64,000 bases of DNA, from assembly GCA_029216955.1 (NCBI GenBank), contig JANAVB010006998.1:2297692-2361691 (forward strand), in the 5' to 3' direction. The translations under genes and the position numbers were made by a program. The stretch is from Iris pallida (taxonomy: Eukaryota > Streptophyta > Magnoliopsida > Asparagales > Iridaceae). Positions 49,148 to 59,787 of this stretch are shown here, piece by piece (the stretch's first letter is position 1; every line of letters starts with the position of its first letter). Below the pieces are notes generated by a model, which was given only the letters and a program-made list of their open reading frames with translations, did not search any database and was not told the DNA's origin.

Positions 49148-51287
49148 GGTTATACCTCATTCAATCAATCACGGCCAAGCAGATACTACGGCTTACTACT
49201 TTAACTAACTAGGGTTATCACAGGCCTAATTACTAACAAGGTGCAGTGAGATTGTTCCACAGCCACAAGCCCTGCAGACCATCCAGGTTACCCAGGTCGA
49301 AAATTAGGGGTTGAGTTCGGGTGGGTACATCGTCCAGGAAACGCATGTACCCTTAGGTGACTTAGAAGGTGCAACACATGACAATGTGCTGGAAATGCGC
49401 CCTACTCGTCGGCAGGCTACAGATCCCAAGAGCGCCCAGGTAACGGGATTGCCTGTAGCTGTGTCATCTCTTCATGACTACTGAGTTATTCTAGTTATTA
49501 ACCTTAATCCATTTTAGTAGGTACTCCTGACCGTGGTACTCAGGAGTTCCATCCTAGACATGATGCAAGACAGGACAAGTGGATTTAACAAGCAAGCAAG
49601 AAAGAACTACCCACGGTGTCAAGGCAAGTCAAGTTAAGTTAGCCGTCGTAACAGCATTAAGTTATCAAGTCATGCTACAAGTCAGGAGTGCGCCGCCACG
49701 GGCCAGTTGGTCATGTCAGGAGTGCACCACTATGGGTCACTGTCGTGTTATGCTAGTTCCTTGTCATACCATGCCATGTACAATAGTCATTCCAAACATA
49801 TCTAATAAAATATTAATATACAGGGCTATAAAAGAGCCAAGCTTAAAGAAATAAGACCAAAACTCCAGGAGCCAATAGGTTAAGCAAAGGGTCAGGGGAG
49901 CAGCGTACGCACAAGGGCACGCACGCAGGGGAGCAGCGTACGTACAGAAGCACGCACGCAGGAGAGCTGCGTACGCGAAAAGTCACGCACGCAAGAGAGC
50001 TGCGTAAGCGAAAAGTTACGCACGTATGAGAGCTACGTACGCAAAAAGTCACGCACGCAAGAGAGCAGCGTACGCGAAAAGTCACGCACGCAAGAGAGCT
50101 GCGTGCGAGAAATGTCACGCACGCAAGAGAGCAGCGTACGCGAAAAGTCACGCACGTAAGAGAGCTGCGTACGCGAAAAGTCACGTACGCAAGAGAGCAG
50201 CGTACGTAAAAAGTCTTGCACGCAAGAGAGCAGCGTACGCGAAAAGTCACGCACGCAAGAGAGCAGCATACGCAAAAAGTCACACATGCAAGAGAGCTGC
50301 GTACGCAAAAAGTCACGCACGCAAGAGAGCAGCGTACGCGAAAAGTCACGCACGCAAGAGAGCAGCGTACGCGAAAAGTCATGCACGCAAGAGAGCAGCG
50401 TACGCGAAAAGTCACGCACGCAAGAGAGCTGCATACGCAAAAAGTCACGCACGCAAGAGAGCAGCGTACGCGAAAAGTCACGCACGCAAGAGAGCTGCGT
50501 ACACGAAAAGTCACGTACGCAAGAGAGCAGCGTACGCGAAAAGTCACGCACGCAAGAGAGCTGCGTATGCACAAAAGCACGCACGCAGGGAGCTGCGTAC
50601 GCGAAAAGTCACGCACGCAGGGGAAAGGATCTTCTTCTCCATGGCTGAGAAGAAGCTCTCATGGCTCCCAAAACTTCAAAGTATCACAACTTGGCCTTCC
50701 GAACTCCAAATCCGGATTTCCAAAGTTCCAACCAGGGTGGAATTGAACTCTCTTCCACATGGAAACATCAAAACCCATAAAAATGCAACTTAAATAGATC
50801 AAAACCATGCAAAAACTAAAAATGGAGAAAACTTAGATCTAGAACAATGGAGACTCCAAATCACAAAATACCAAGTTCTAATGTTGATCACCATGTCCTA
50901 ATCTAGCAAATGGACAAATAAAAGAAGGTTCTCATATGGTGGCAAGGTGCACTTGCCTATGGGTGTGTGTTGTGGAGAGGAAGGAGAAGAGTGTTGTGTA
51001 GAGGAAGGAGAAGAAGAAATTAATGGAGGTTTATGAGGAGAGAGAAAAAGTTGGTGGAGTTTTAAAGAGGGTGGGATGTGGTGTGTTGAGGGTGGAGCAT
51101 AGGCTAAGGTGTTCCAATACACTAAACCAAACAAAACCAACCCAAACCAATTAAAACCGAGCCATGTCAAAATCCGAAATACGAAAAATACCGAAATTCC
51201 ACAAGTTGAGAAAAATTAAAATACATGCCAAAATCCAGATACGGGTATAAATACGATATACGAGAAATACGAGAAATGAGGGTGACA
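49148..51287 (-). mobile_element. N4 3' LTR, truncated, about 2140 bp
   Basis: Matches 57143-59252. It lacks the sequence equivalent to 56296-57142, including the gag-start exon and the LTR end. It also lacks about 60 bp present near 57805-57865 of the other copy. The 33-bp array is longer here (49900-50623). Open frames at 49579, 49843-50793 and 50898 are LTR and repeat sequence. Confidence 0.9.
49900..50623. repeat. 33-bp minisatellite, N4 3' LTR, about 22 units
   Basis: Unit of 33 bp, roughly GCGTACGCGAAAAGTCACGC followed by ACGCAAGAGAGCA, with the 8-bp palindrome GCGTACGC. Since 33 is a multiple of three, several frames on both strands stay open (for example an AYAKSHARKRA repeat on plus and SLACVTFRVRC on minus). 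These are not genes. Confidence 0.95.
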
Positions 51288-51326
51288 ACTCTACCCACCT
51301 TAAAAGAATTCCGTCCTCGAAATTTA
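51288..51326 (-). other. N4 polypurine-tract region
   Basis: On the minus strand AAATTTCGAGGACGGAATTC then TTTTAAGGTGGGTAGAGT up to the 3' LTR. Confidence 0.75.
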
Positions 51327-51456
51327 ATCAAGGAGCTAGAGATTGTCACGACAAGTTACATTAAGCACAGACAAGTTACACTAGGCAGTTCAATCATACA
51401 ATCATACAATGCAAGCAAGGAAGGAAAAACGTATGGCATAAGAAAGATATTATACC

Positions 51457-54400
51457 TCACGAGTCAAACAGGTAGGGATATCGCGATCGGATGTCGTCCT
51501 CACGCTCCCACGTTGACTCACCTAGAGAGTGATGACCCCAAGCAACACGGACTAATTTAATAGTCTTGTTCTTGAGTGTCTTCTCCCTCCGGTCCAATAT
51601 AGACACGGGCCTCTCCTCATACGAAAGGTTGGTACCAACAACCAATTCTGAATGGTCTAGGATGTAGCTCGGGTCCGAAATATACTGTCATAATTGGGAC
51701 ACATGGAATACATCATGCGCCTCACTTAGCGATGGCGGAAGAGCGAGACGATAGGATACATCTCCTACTCGCTCTAGAATATCGAACGGCCCTATATACC
51801 TAGGACTAAGCTTTCCCCGCACGCCGAAGCGAATGACGCCATGGTTAGACGAGATCCTAAGGAATACATGGTCGCCGACAGCAAATTCTAAGGGACGCCG
51901 ATGAGCATCGGCCCAATGGCGCTGGCGGTCCTGGGCAACTCGGAGGTGATCTCTGACCTTCCTGACCACTTCAACCGCCTGGGAAATCAATTCGGGTCCG
52001 AGCATCTGCTTCTCTCCGACATCGTCCCATGCTAGCGGGGATCTGCACTTCCTGCCATAAAAAGCCTCGAAGGGTGCCATCTGGATACTGGCCTGATAAC
52101 TGTTGTTGTACGAGAATTCTACCAGGTGCAGATGATTCTTCTATGAACCACTGAAGTCAAGGGTACAGGATCTCAACATATCTTCAAGAGTCTGGATTGT
52201 GCGCTCTGACTGACCATCCGTCTGCGGGTAATAAGCTGAGCTGAATTGAAGGCGAGTCCCCAAACTCTTCTGCAAGCTGCGCCAAAAGTGTGATGTGAAT
52301 CTTGAATCCCTGTCCGAGGTGATGCTGACTGGCACCCCGTAAAGCCTGACGATCTGCCTGAGATACATCTCTGCTAACTGCGCTGTCGACTGTCCAACTC
52401 TGAATGGGAGAAAGTGTGCCACCTTGGTAAGCCTGTCCACAATTACCAAAATAGCATCTCTACCGGCCGGAGATCTGGGCAATCCGGTCACGAAATCCAT
52501 GGTTATATGTTCCCATTTCCATTCTGGGATCGGTAAGGGTTGAAGAAGTCCAGCGGGCCTCTGATGTTCAGCTTTAACCTGTTGGCAAACTAAACACCGA
52601 GAGACAAACCGGGCTATCTCCCTCTTTATGCCATTCCACTAGAAATGCTGACGAATATCACGGTACATCTTTGTACCACCCGGATGAATAGAATATTGTG
52701 AACTATGGGCTTCTGCCATGACTTCCTGTCTGATATCTCTACTGGGTACACAAAGACGAGTGCCGTGCCGAAGTGTACCGTCTTCATGGATACATAACTC
52801 TGGCCTTCTTCCTGCTTCACACTCTGCTCTGGGTCGATGGATCTTAGAATCTGTTGACTGCGCCACCCGAATTCTCTCAACTATGCTGGACTAAACCTGT
52901 AGGCTGGCCATCAATGCCACGCTGGTTGGAAGAACCACTTCAATTCCCATCTTCTGAAGATCTGCCAATAATTCTGGTTGCGCCGTTAGGAAATAAACTC
53001 CGGCTCTCCTGCTCAATGCATCTGCTACAACATTGGCCTTCCCGGGATGATACTGCAAATCCACATCGTAGTCCACTAGTAGCTCGAGCCATCTTCTCTG
53101 CCACATATTAAGGTCCTTCTGGGTGAAAACATACTTCAGGCTCTTATGATCAGTAAAGATCTCCACTCTATCTCCGTACAAGTAGTGTCTCCATAACTTC
53201 AAAGCAAACACTACCGCCGCCAATTCCAAGTCGTAGGTCGGGTAATTCTTCTCATGATCACGTAGTTGACGTGACGCATAAGATATTACCTTCCCATGCT
53301 GCATCAAGACACACCCCAATCCTCTGCCTGAAGCGTCGCAATAAACTGTGAATCCTCCGGTCCCATCTGGAAGGGTGAGAATGGGAGCCGTTATCAAACC
53401 TTGCTTCAACTTCTCAAATGATTCCTGACACTCTACTGTCCAAATAAACGGCACATCCTTGCGGGTCAACTGGGTCATTGGCGCTGAAATCCTTACGAAA
53501 TCTGAAACAAACTGCCGGTAGTAGCCGGCCAATCCAAGGAAGCTGCGAACCTCTGCCATTGAGCTGGGTACCGGCCATGACTCGATAGCCATAATCTTCT
53601 GGGGATCCACTTCCACTCCTCCTCGGGTAATGATGTGACCCAAGTATGATATGCGATCGAGCCAGAACTCGTATTTACTGAACTTGGCGTACAACTGATG
53701 CTCCCTAAGCGTCTGGAGGACGACTCTGAGATGCTGCTCATGCTCTGCTTCACTCTTACTGTAGACCAGGATGTCATCTAGGAACACGATCACAAATTGA
53801 TCCAAGTAAGGCATGAAAATGCGATTCATGAGGTCCATAAATACGGCCGGCGCATTGGTCGCTCCAAAGGGCATAACAAGGAACTTCCAATGTTCATACC
53901 TCGATCTGAATGCTGTCTTCGGGATGTCCTGCTCTCTGACTCTGATCTGGTGGTATCCCGACGGCAAGTCGATCTTCGAAAACAGTGAAGCCCCTCTGAG
54001 CTGATCAAACAAGTCATCTATCCTCGGAAGAGGGTATCTGTTCTTGATTGTCACCGAATTCAAGGTACGATAATCAACACATAGCCTGGATGTACCATCC
54101 TTCTTTTTCACAAGAAGCATCGGGGCTCTCCAAGGCGATCCACTTGCACGGATGAATCCCTTGGTCCTCAGTTCTTCAATCATCTTGTATAAAATTTCCA
54201 ACTCTGAAGGCGACATCCTATAGACTCGCTCTGATACTGGTGCTGTCCCGGGAATCAAGTCTATAGTGAACTCAATCTCCCGCTCCGGCGGCATCCCTGG
54301 AATCTCCTCTGAAAAGACATCTGGAAACTCTTCAACTATCCGGGGTAACTGCACTGCTGCTACTGCCATCCGCAATGCGGGGAAAGATGGCTCCACTGCG

Positions 54401-54804
54401 CCTCTGGACAACGAAAACTCTGGCTCGCCGGGGATACTAAAGACAACTCTGCCAATATGGCAGTCTATCCTAGCATACTGGTTCCTCAACCAATCCATGC
54501 CTAGGACTACATCATAGTCTGCCATAGGAAACTCTATGAATCTAGCGGAGAACTTCCTACCGCTAACTACGATCCGACACGAGGAAAACACTCGATCTAC
54601 TCCCACAAGGCCATTACCAGTAAGTATATTGAGCCTTACTGATAATGACTCGGGCTCCAATCCTATCCGTGTCGCGAATCGTACAGACAAAAATGAATGC
54701 GATGTACCAGAATCAAATAATACAGACGCTGGAGAGGAGTTGACGAGAATAGTACCTGCCACAACCTCACCTGGTGCAACTTCTTCTTCCATAGCCATCA
54801 TCAT
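51457..54804 (-). pseudogene. pol: pol of N4: protease, RT, RNase H, integrase, chromodomain-like tail
   Basis: The first 637 codons (54804-52891) are open: protease LFDSG with catalytic D31, RT with [10 protein letters not shown] (usually [10 protein letters not shown]) and the FLDDILVYS active site at residues 341-344, and RNase H with D490, E527, D552 and D595. Then TAG at 52891 and TAG at 52639 interrupt the integrase zinc-finger region (EAHSSQYSIHPGG, CLVCQ). The catalytic core follows ([30 protein letters not shown]), interrupted by TAG at 52141 and TGA at 51688. The last piece ([18 protein letters not shown] C-terminus, then [15 protein letters not shown]... YPYLFDS) resembles the chromodomain that targets chromoviruses to heterochromatin. 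Otherwise collinear with H pol. Confidence 0.92.
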
Positions 54805-54809
54805 GGCCT

Positions 54810-56101
54810 GACCTTGTCCCCTGGCTGCTGGTCCCCTCTGCTGGAAACCTCTCTGCCTATTCTGGGTCTAAGCTTGGACTTGTACATACTGCTGGGGGTG
54901 CTGTTGCTGGAATGCCTGAGACTGAGGCGGTAAGGGCCTCGAAGACTGATACTGCTGCTGCTGAACTGGTACTGGGGCCGGTCCTCTCACTGAAGAGCTA
55001 GAAGGGTTGGATGCTGATAAACCACCCCTATTCGGACAAGCCCCTATCCTATGATCTGCTGCTCCACAAACCAGGCACAATCCCTATGTCCTGCGACAAT
55101 CCGCTACTACATGGCCTGGCTTCCCGTAATGTGAACATCCCATTACGGAAGTCTGCTTCTGCTGCTGCGGGTACGTTGGGGTCGAATGCTGAACCGACGT
55201 TACCGAGGCCGCCTGCCTCGGAGTTCCAATGGTCAATCCTCTAGCTGCCGGGGCTGGAGCTGATGATAGGTGCATCTGACTGTGGGACCGCTTCCTACTT
55301 CCGGTCCTATCCACGATCCTCTGGGAGGTATACTCATGCCTCCTAGCTGCTCTTAAGACTGCATCGAATATCTGGTGCTCGAACTGCTCAATCGCCAACA
55401 AGATCTCCAAATGCAGTCCCTGCTGGAACCGTTGGGCCCTATCAAACTCGGTCGCCACCAAGGTGGGGGCAAACCTACTGAGCCTAGAAAACTCCGATGC
55501 ATAACTGTCAACTGTTCTACCTCCTTGCTTCAAGTTGGTAAATCTGGTCTGCAGGTCGTACCGAGCCACAGCATCGAAATACTTCATCTGGAATCTCTCT
55601 CTAAATACTGCCCAAGCAATGGGTGCCACTAATCCCATGTCTTGCGCTGCCCACCAACTGCGAGCCAAGTCCAATAACTGCAGGCGTACCACCGCCACCT
55701 TCTCATTCTCGGGTGTCCTAGCTGCTTCCAGAATCACCTCGGTATCTTGAAGCCATGCATCCGCGGCAATCGCATCCTCGCTGCCGTCGAAGAAAGGAGG
55801 GTTCAACCGCTTGAAGCTGTTGGCCGCCTGGTTCCCTGGATGTCCGCCTCAGGTCAAAGCATCTTGAACTGTCTGGTACAGGGCGTCGCTTCGACGATCC
55901 TGGGAAGCTATCAAGGTTCTGATGAGACCTACCAAGGTGCCATCATCTGGCTCTACGGGCTGGACGGGCCGAACTGGTGACTCTCCTCCAGTAGGTATCA
56001 CTCTGGAGGCTACCTCGGAATGCTGGGCTTGATCTCCAGGTTGCTGCTGGGCCACGGGAGGTGCTCCTCCTTGCTGATCGACATGGTCAGGTACAGTGCC
56101 G
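54810..56101 (-). pseudogene. gag: gag of N4 (main exon), Tekay/Del type
   Basis: It begins at the predicted splice acceptor (GTVPDHVDQQGG) without its own ATG nearby. A proline/glutamine-rich N-terminus, then TGA at 55849, then the gag domain (PPFFDGSEDAIAADAWL, ARSWWAAQDMG, FTNLKQGGRTVDSYASEF, RFQQGLHLEIL), then two knuckles: CSHYGKPGHVVADC, where the second cysteine is replaced by tyrosine, and CLVCGAADHRIGAC. TAG codons at 55084 and 54868 split the knuckle region. It runs on in the same frame into protease. Confidence 0.9.
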
Positions 56102-56744
56102 CTGAGGAAGACGACACAGGGAAACAATAAGGAAGGGCCAGGACAGATCAACGATACAAGCATGTAATCAGGGCAAGAATTTCAGGGATTGAAAATACGG
56201 ACAGAGATTAAGGGCGAATACTGATTGAGACATCTATTCGGTAAACCCTCACATTTCTTAATTGACAAGACCTGCATGGGCCACCACTTAAACCATGTCA
56301 CGCCCCAGAACCAGAATACTGGAGAGCGGGGGCAGACATAGCCAGCTACGTATATTGAAATGGAAACCACCTCGATATACGGTCACGGCTGTCTAGATAT
56401 ATTAGGGTTTACTACAAGCCAACAGTCTCTTATGGTCATGAATAAGCCTAATGTCTCAATCACAAGCAAGTAAATAAGGTCGCGAGATATATGATCATTA
56501 AATATACAATAATAAGGCGTCCCAAATATTACATATTCAGCTGATCATGAAGCTAGTTGAACAAAATACGAGGACTAGCAAGAGTTAAGTCATACATGAT
56601 CAACCCTAAGATTTGTTAATCATGTTTACAGCCCGTAGGCAGACAGTAAGTAAAGTGCATCGAGCTAACAGGTGTTCGTCGGCTAAACGCCTCAAAAGGA
56701 TAATTTTTACAATAGAGCGAGCCAAAACAAAATAGAAAACCCAC
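56102..56744 (-). other. Predicted intron 2 of N4 spanning U5 end and primer-binding site
   Basis: 643 nt on the minus strand. Donor CTACGA|GTGGGT (56744), acceptor TGTGTCGTCTTCCTCAG|C (AG at 56103-56102). It contains 449 nt of LTR, the spacer, the primer-binding site and most of the leader. Phase 2, as in H. Confidence 0.55.
56269..56286 (-). other. N4 primer-binding site (tRNA-Ile type)
   Basis: On the minus strand TGGTGGCCCATGCAGGTC, nine bases (TGGTTTAAG) after the LTR end. Confidence 0.88.
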
Positions 56745-56818
56745 TCGTAGCCCGGGTTCCTTCTAGTCGCCACCATCGGGCTGGAGGTTCGGAAGATCCT
56801 CGGGAGCTGCTCCAAAAT
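56745..56818 (-). CDS. gag: Predicted LTR-borne first coding exon of gag in N4
   Basis: A predicted 74-nt exon. ATG at 56776-56774 begins MVATRRNPGY plus GA of a split codon; joined to the base C at 56101 the frame continues as D-G-T-V-P into gag. Read through without splicing, the frame runs into unrelated U5 sequence. It matches the H exon in position, start motif, donor sequence and phase. No ATG lies upstream in the predicted exons. Confidence 0.6.
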
Positions 56819-57963
56819 CTGGCCACACAAAACCAGCTGGGTCAACCCCAGAAAGAGCAAGTGCCACAAGGGGGCCACGAAATAAGAACAAAAGCCAGCA
56901 ATTAGCACGAGAAAATCTAATATTTAAAACTAGAATTTACGAAAACATGTCAGGATGATATACGACGAGATAACCATAGAACTATTCCGACAGCCAGGTT
57001 ACAACCCGTAAACCAAACAAGGACCGGGGTTGTAACCCTTCATCTGAACAGAACTTGGTTTCCCACCATTTATCGGCAAGATAATACTGTAAGAAATCAA
57101 GACAGGAAACAATCTTGTACTGGGTCAAGACACGGCTAGACTGGTTATACCTCATTCAATCAATCACGGCCAAGCAGATACTACGGCTTACTACTTTAAC
57201 TAACTAGGGTTATCACAGGCCTAATTACTAACAAGGTGCAGTGAGATTGTTCCACAGCCACAAGCCCTGCAGACCATCCAGGTTACCCAGGTCGAAAATT
57301 AGGGGTTGAGTTCGGGTGGGTACATCGTCCAGGAAACGCATGTACCCTTAGGTGACTTAGAAGGTGCAACACATGACAGTGTGCTGGAAATGTGCCCTAC
57401 TCGTCGGCAGGCTACAGATCCCAAGAGCGCCCAGGTAACGGGATTGCCTGTAGCTGTGTTATCTCTTCATGACTACTGAGTTATTCTAGTTATTAACCTT
57501 AATCCATTTTAGTAGGTACTCCTGACCGTGGTACTCAGGAGTTCTATCCTAGACATGATGCAAGACAGGACAAGTGGCTTTAACAAGCAAGCAAGAAAGA
57601 ACTACCCACGGTGTCAAGGCAAGTCAAGTTAAGTTAGCCGTCGCAACAACATTAAGTTATCAAGTCATGCTATAAGTCAGGAGTGCGCCGCCACGGGCCA
57701 CTATCAAGTCAGGTTGGTCATGTCAGGAGTGCACCACTATGGGTCACTGTCGTGTTATGCTAGTTCCTTGTCATACCATGCCATGTACAATAGTCATTCC
57801 AAACATATTAAGTAAAATCAAGTTTATGACAAAAGGCGTAAGGATATAAAATGGGCATAAAATATCTAATAAAATATCAATATACAGGGCTATAGAAGAG
57901 CCAAGCTTAAAGAAATAAGAACAAAACTCCAAGAGCCAATAGGTTAAGCAAGGGGTCAGGGGA

Positions 57964-58588
57964 GCAGCGTACGCACAAGGGCACGCACGCAGGGGAGCAG
58001 CGTACGCACAGAAGCACGCACGCAGGAGAGCTGCGTACGCGAAAAGTCACGCACGCAAGAGAGCTGCGTACGCAAAAAGTCACGCACGCAAGAGAGCTGC
58101 GTACGCGAAAAGTCATGCACGCAAGAGAGTAGCGTACGCGAAAAGTCACGCACGCAAGAGAGCTGCGTACGTAAAAAATCACGCACGCAAGAGAGCAGCG
58201 TACGTGAAAAGTCACGCACGCAAGAGAGCTGCGTACGCGAAAAGTCATGCACGCAAGAGAGTAGCGTACGCGAAAAGTCACGCACGCAAGAGAGCAGTGT
58301 ACGCAAAAAGTCACGCACGCAAGAGAGCTGCGTACGCGAAAAGTCACGCACGCAAGAGAGCAGCGTACACGAAAAGTCACGCACGCAAGAGAGCAGCATA
58401 CGCAAAAAGTCACGCACGCAAGAGAGCAGCGTACGCGAAAAGTCACGCACGCAAGGGAGCTGCGTACGCGAAAAGTCACACACGCAAGAGAGCAGCGTAC
58501 GCGAAAAGTCACGCACGCAAGAGAGCTGCGTACGCACAAAAGCACGCACGCAGGGAGATGCGTACGCGAAAAGTCACGCACGCAGGGG
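57964..58588. repeat. 33-bp minisatellite, N4 5' LTR, about 19 units
   Basis: Same unit as at 49900-50623 but 99 bp shorter, exactly three units. A pair of variant units (TCATGCACGC with GAGAGTAGCG) occurs twice, near 58111 and 58243, four units apart, pointing to a 132-bp block duplication. Confidence 0.95.
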
Positions 58589-58920
58589 AAAGGATCTTCT
58601 TCTCCGTGGCTGAGAAGAAGCTCTCATGGCTCCCAAAACTTCAAAGCATCACAACTTGGCCTTCCGAACTCCAAATCCAGATTTCTAAAGTTCCAACCAG
58701 GGTGGAATTGAACTCTCTTCCACATGGAAACATCAAAACCCATAGAAATCCAACTTAAATAGATCAAAACCATACAAAAACTAAAAATGGAGTAAACTTA
58801 GATCTAGAACAATGGAGACTCCAAATCACAAAATACCAAGTTCTAATGTTGATCACCATATCCTAATCTAGCAAATGGACAAATAAAAGAGGGTTCTCAT
58901 TTGGTGGCAAGGTGCACTTG

Positions 58921-59032
58921 CCTATGGGTGTGTGTTGTGGAGAGGAAGGAGAAGAGTGTTGTGTAGAGGAAGAAGAAGAAGAAATTAATGGAGGTTTATG
59001 AGGAGAGAGAAAAAGTTGGTGGAGTTTTAAAG
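58921..59032 (-). promoter_or_regulatory. Predicted promoter, leader exon 1 and GC donor of N4
   Basis: TTTAAAA box at 59032-59024, probable start about 30 nt downstream in TTTTTCTCTCTCC, then a CT-rich ATG-free leader ending CCCATAG|GCAAGT. H has the same order at the same LTR offset. Intron 1 would be 58921-56819, 2103 nt. Confidence 0.5.
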
Positions 59033-59252
59033 AGGGTGGGATATGGTGTGTTGAGGGTGGAGCATAGGCTAAGGTATTCCAATACACTAACCCAAATAAA
59101 ACCAACCCAAACCAATTAAAACCGAGCCATGTCAAAATCCGAAATACGAGAAATACCAAAATTCCACAAGTTGAGAAAAATAAAAATACATGCCAAAATC
59201 CAGATACGGGTATGAATACGATATACGGAAAATATAGGAAATGAGGGTGACA

Positions 59253-59749
59253 TCAATACTGTACCATCTCAACATGAATTAAAATCTAGGATTAAAGTAT
59301 GTTATAGATCTATGTGTTAGCTTTCCAAAACTTCAAACGGATCGCATTTTTATTTCCGGAAACTCCCGGAATCGCGAAAACACCGAGGACGCATTTGTCT
59401 TTCGTACAGCTGACACTCAAATAATTCTCCAGAAAGTTATAGAAAGAATTAGGTCTATTAATACATGTTTTTGGAAAGCTAACTTCAATACGCTTCTTTT
59501 AAAAAAATGGGAGATTAAACCGGGCTTTGAGCTAGAAGTTATGACATTTCTAAGTTAGGACTGAAATTAAAAACGTGGATAAAAATTATGACAGATTTAG
59601 ATAGTTTGAGCCAAAAGAATACACAATATATATCCTAATTATCCACAACAATAATGACAATAATAATATGAGGAACCACACTCACAAACTTGATTATATA
59701 ATCATCATAAACCATTTATTACATATATAAATATAGATATACTCTCATT

Positions 59750-59787
<38 letters not shown>

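Larger units (their letters stand above)
49148..59252 (-). mobile_element. Element N4: Tekay/Del-type retrotransposon with gag and full pol, inactivated
   Basis: Minus-strand element: 5' LTR 56296-59252, primer-binding site 56269-56286, gag, protease, RT, RNase H, integrase and a chromodomain-like tail, polypurine region, and a 3' LTR (49148-51287) that has lost its last 850 bp or so. It is the closest relative of H in the window. It sits in the right LTR of N1. No target duplication can be tested because the left junction is deleted. Confidence 0.92.
56296..59252 (-). mobile_element. N4 5' LTR, 2957 bp
   Basis: On the minus strand it begins TGTCACCCTCATT and ends TTCTGGGGCGTGACA, like H. 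Promoter-like CTTTAAAAC at 59032-59024, a CT-rich start zone, a GC donor CATAG|GCAAGT (GC at 58921-58920), the 33-bp array at 57964-58588, acceptor GTGTGGCCAG (56820-56819) and the gag-start exon 56818-56745. The last 12-bp hairpin CCAGTATTCTGG lies 15 bp from the end. Confidence 0.92.

Noticed and set aside
49843..50793. Long open frames on both strands (up to 257 aa) with repeats such as AYAKSHARKRA or SLACVTFRVRC
   Set aside because: They are produced by a 33-bp tandem repeat, a multiple of three, which keeps several frames open at once; they recur in the other LTR of N4 and have no domain.
56606..56908. 100-codon minus-strand frame beginning MLIAGFCSYF that contains MVATRRNPGYEWVF
   Set aside because: Not accepted as a separate gene; only the part from MVATRR to the donor at 56745 is supported, as the predicted gag-start exon.
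57907..58758. Same repeat-protein-like frames, or a possible CRISPR array
   Set aside because: Direct 33-bp tandem units without unique spacers, in a plant LTR; it is a minisatellite.
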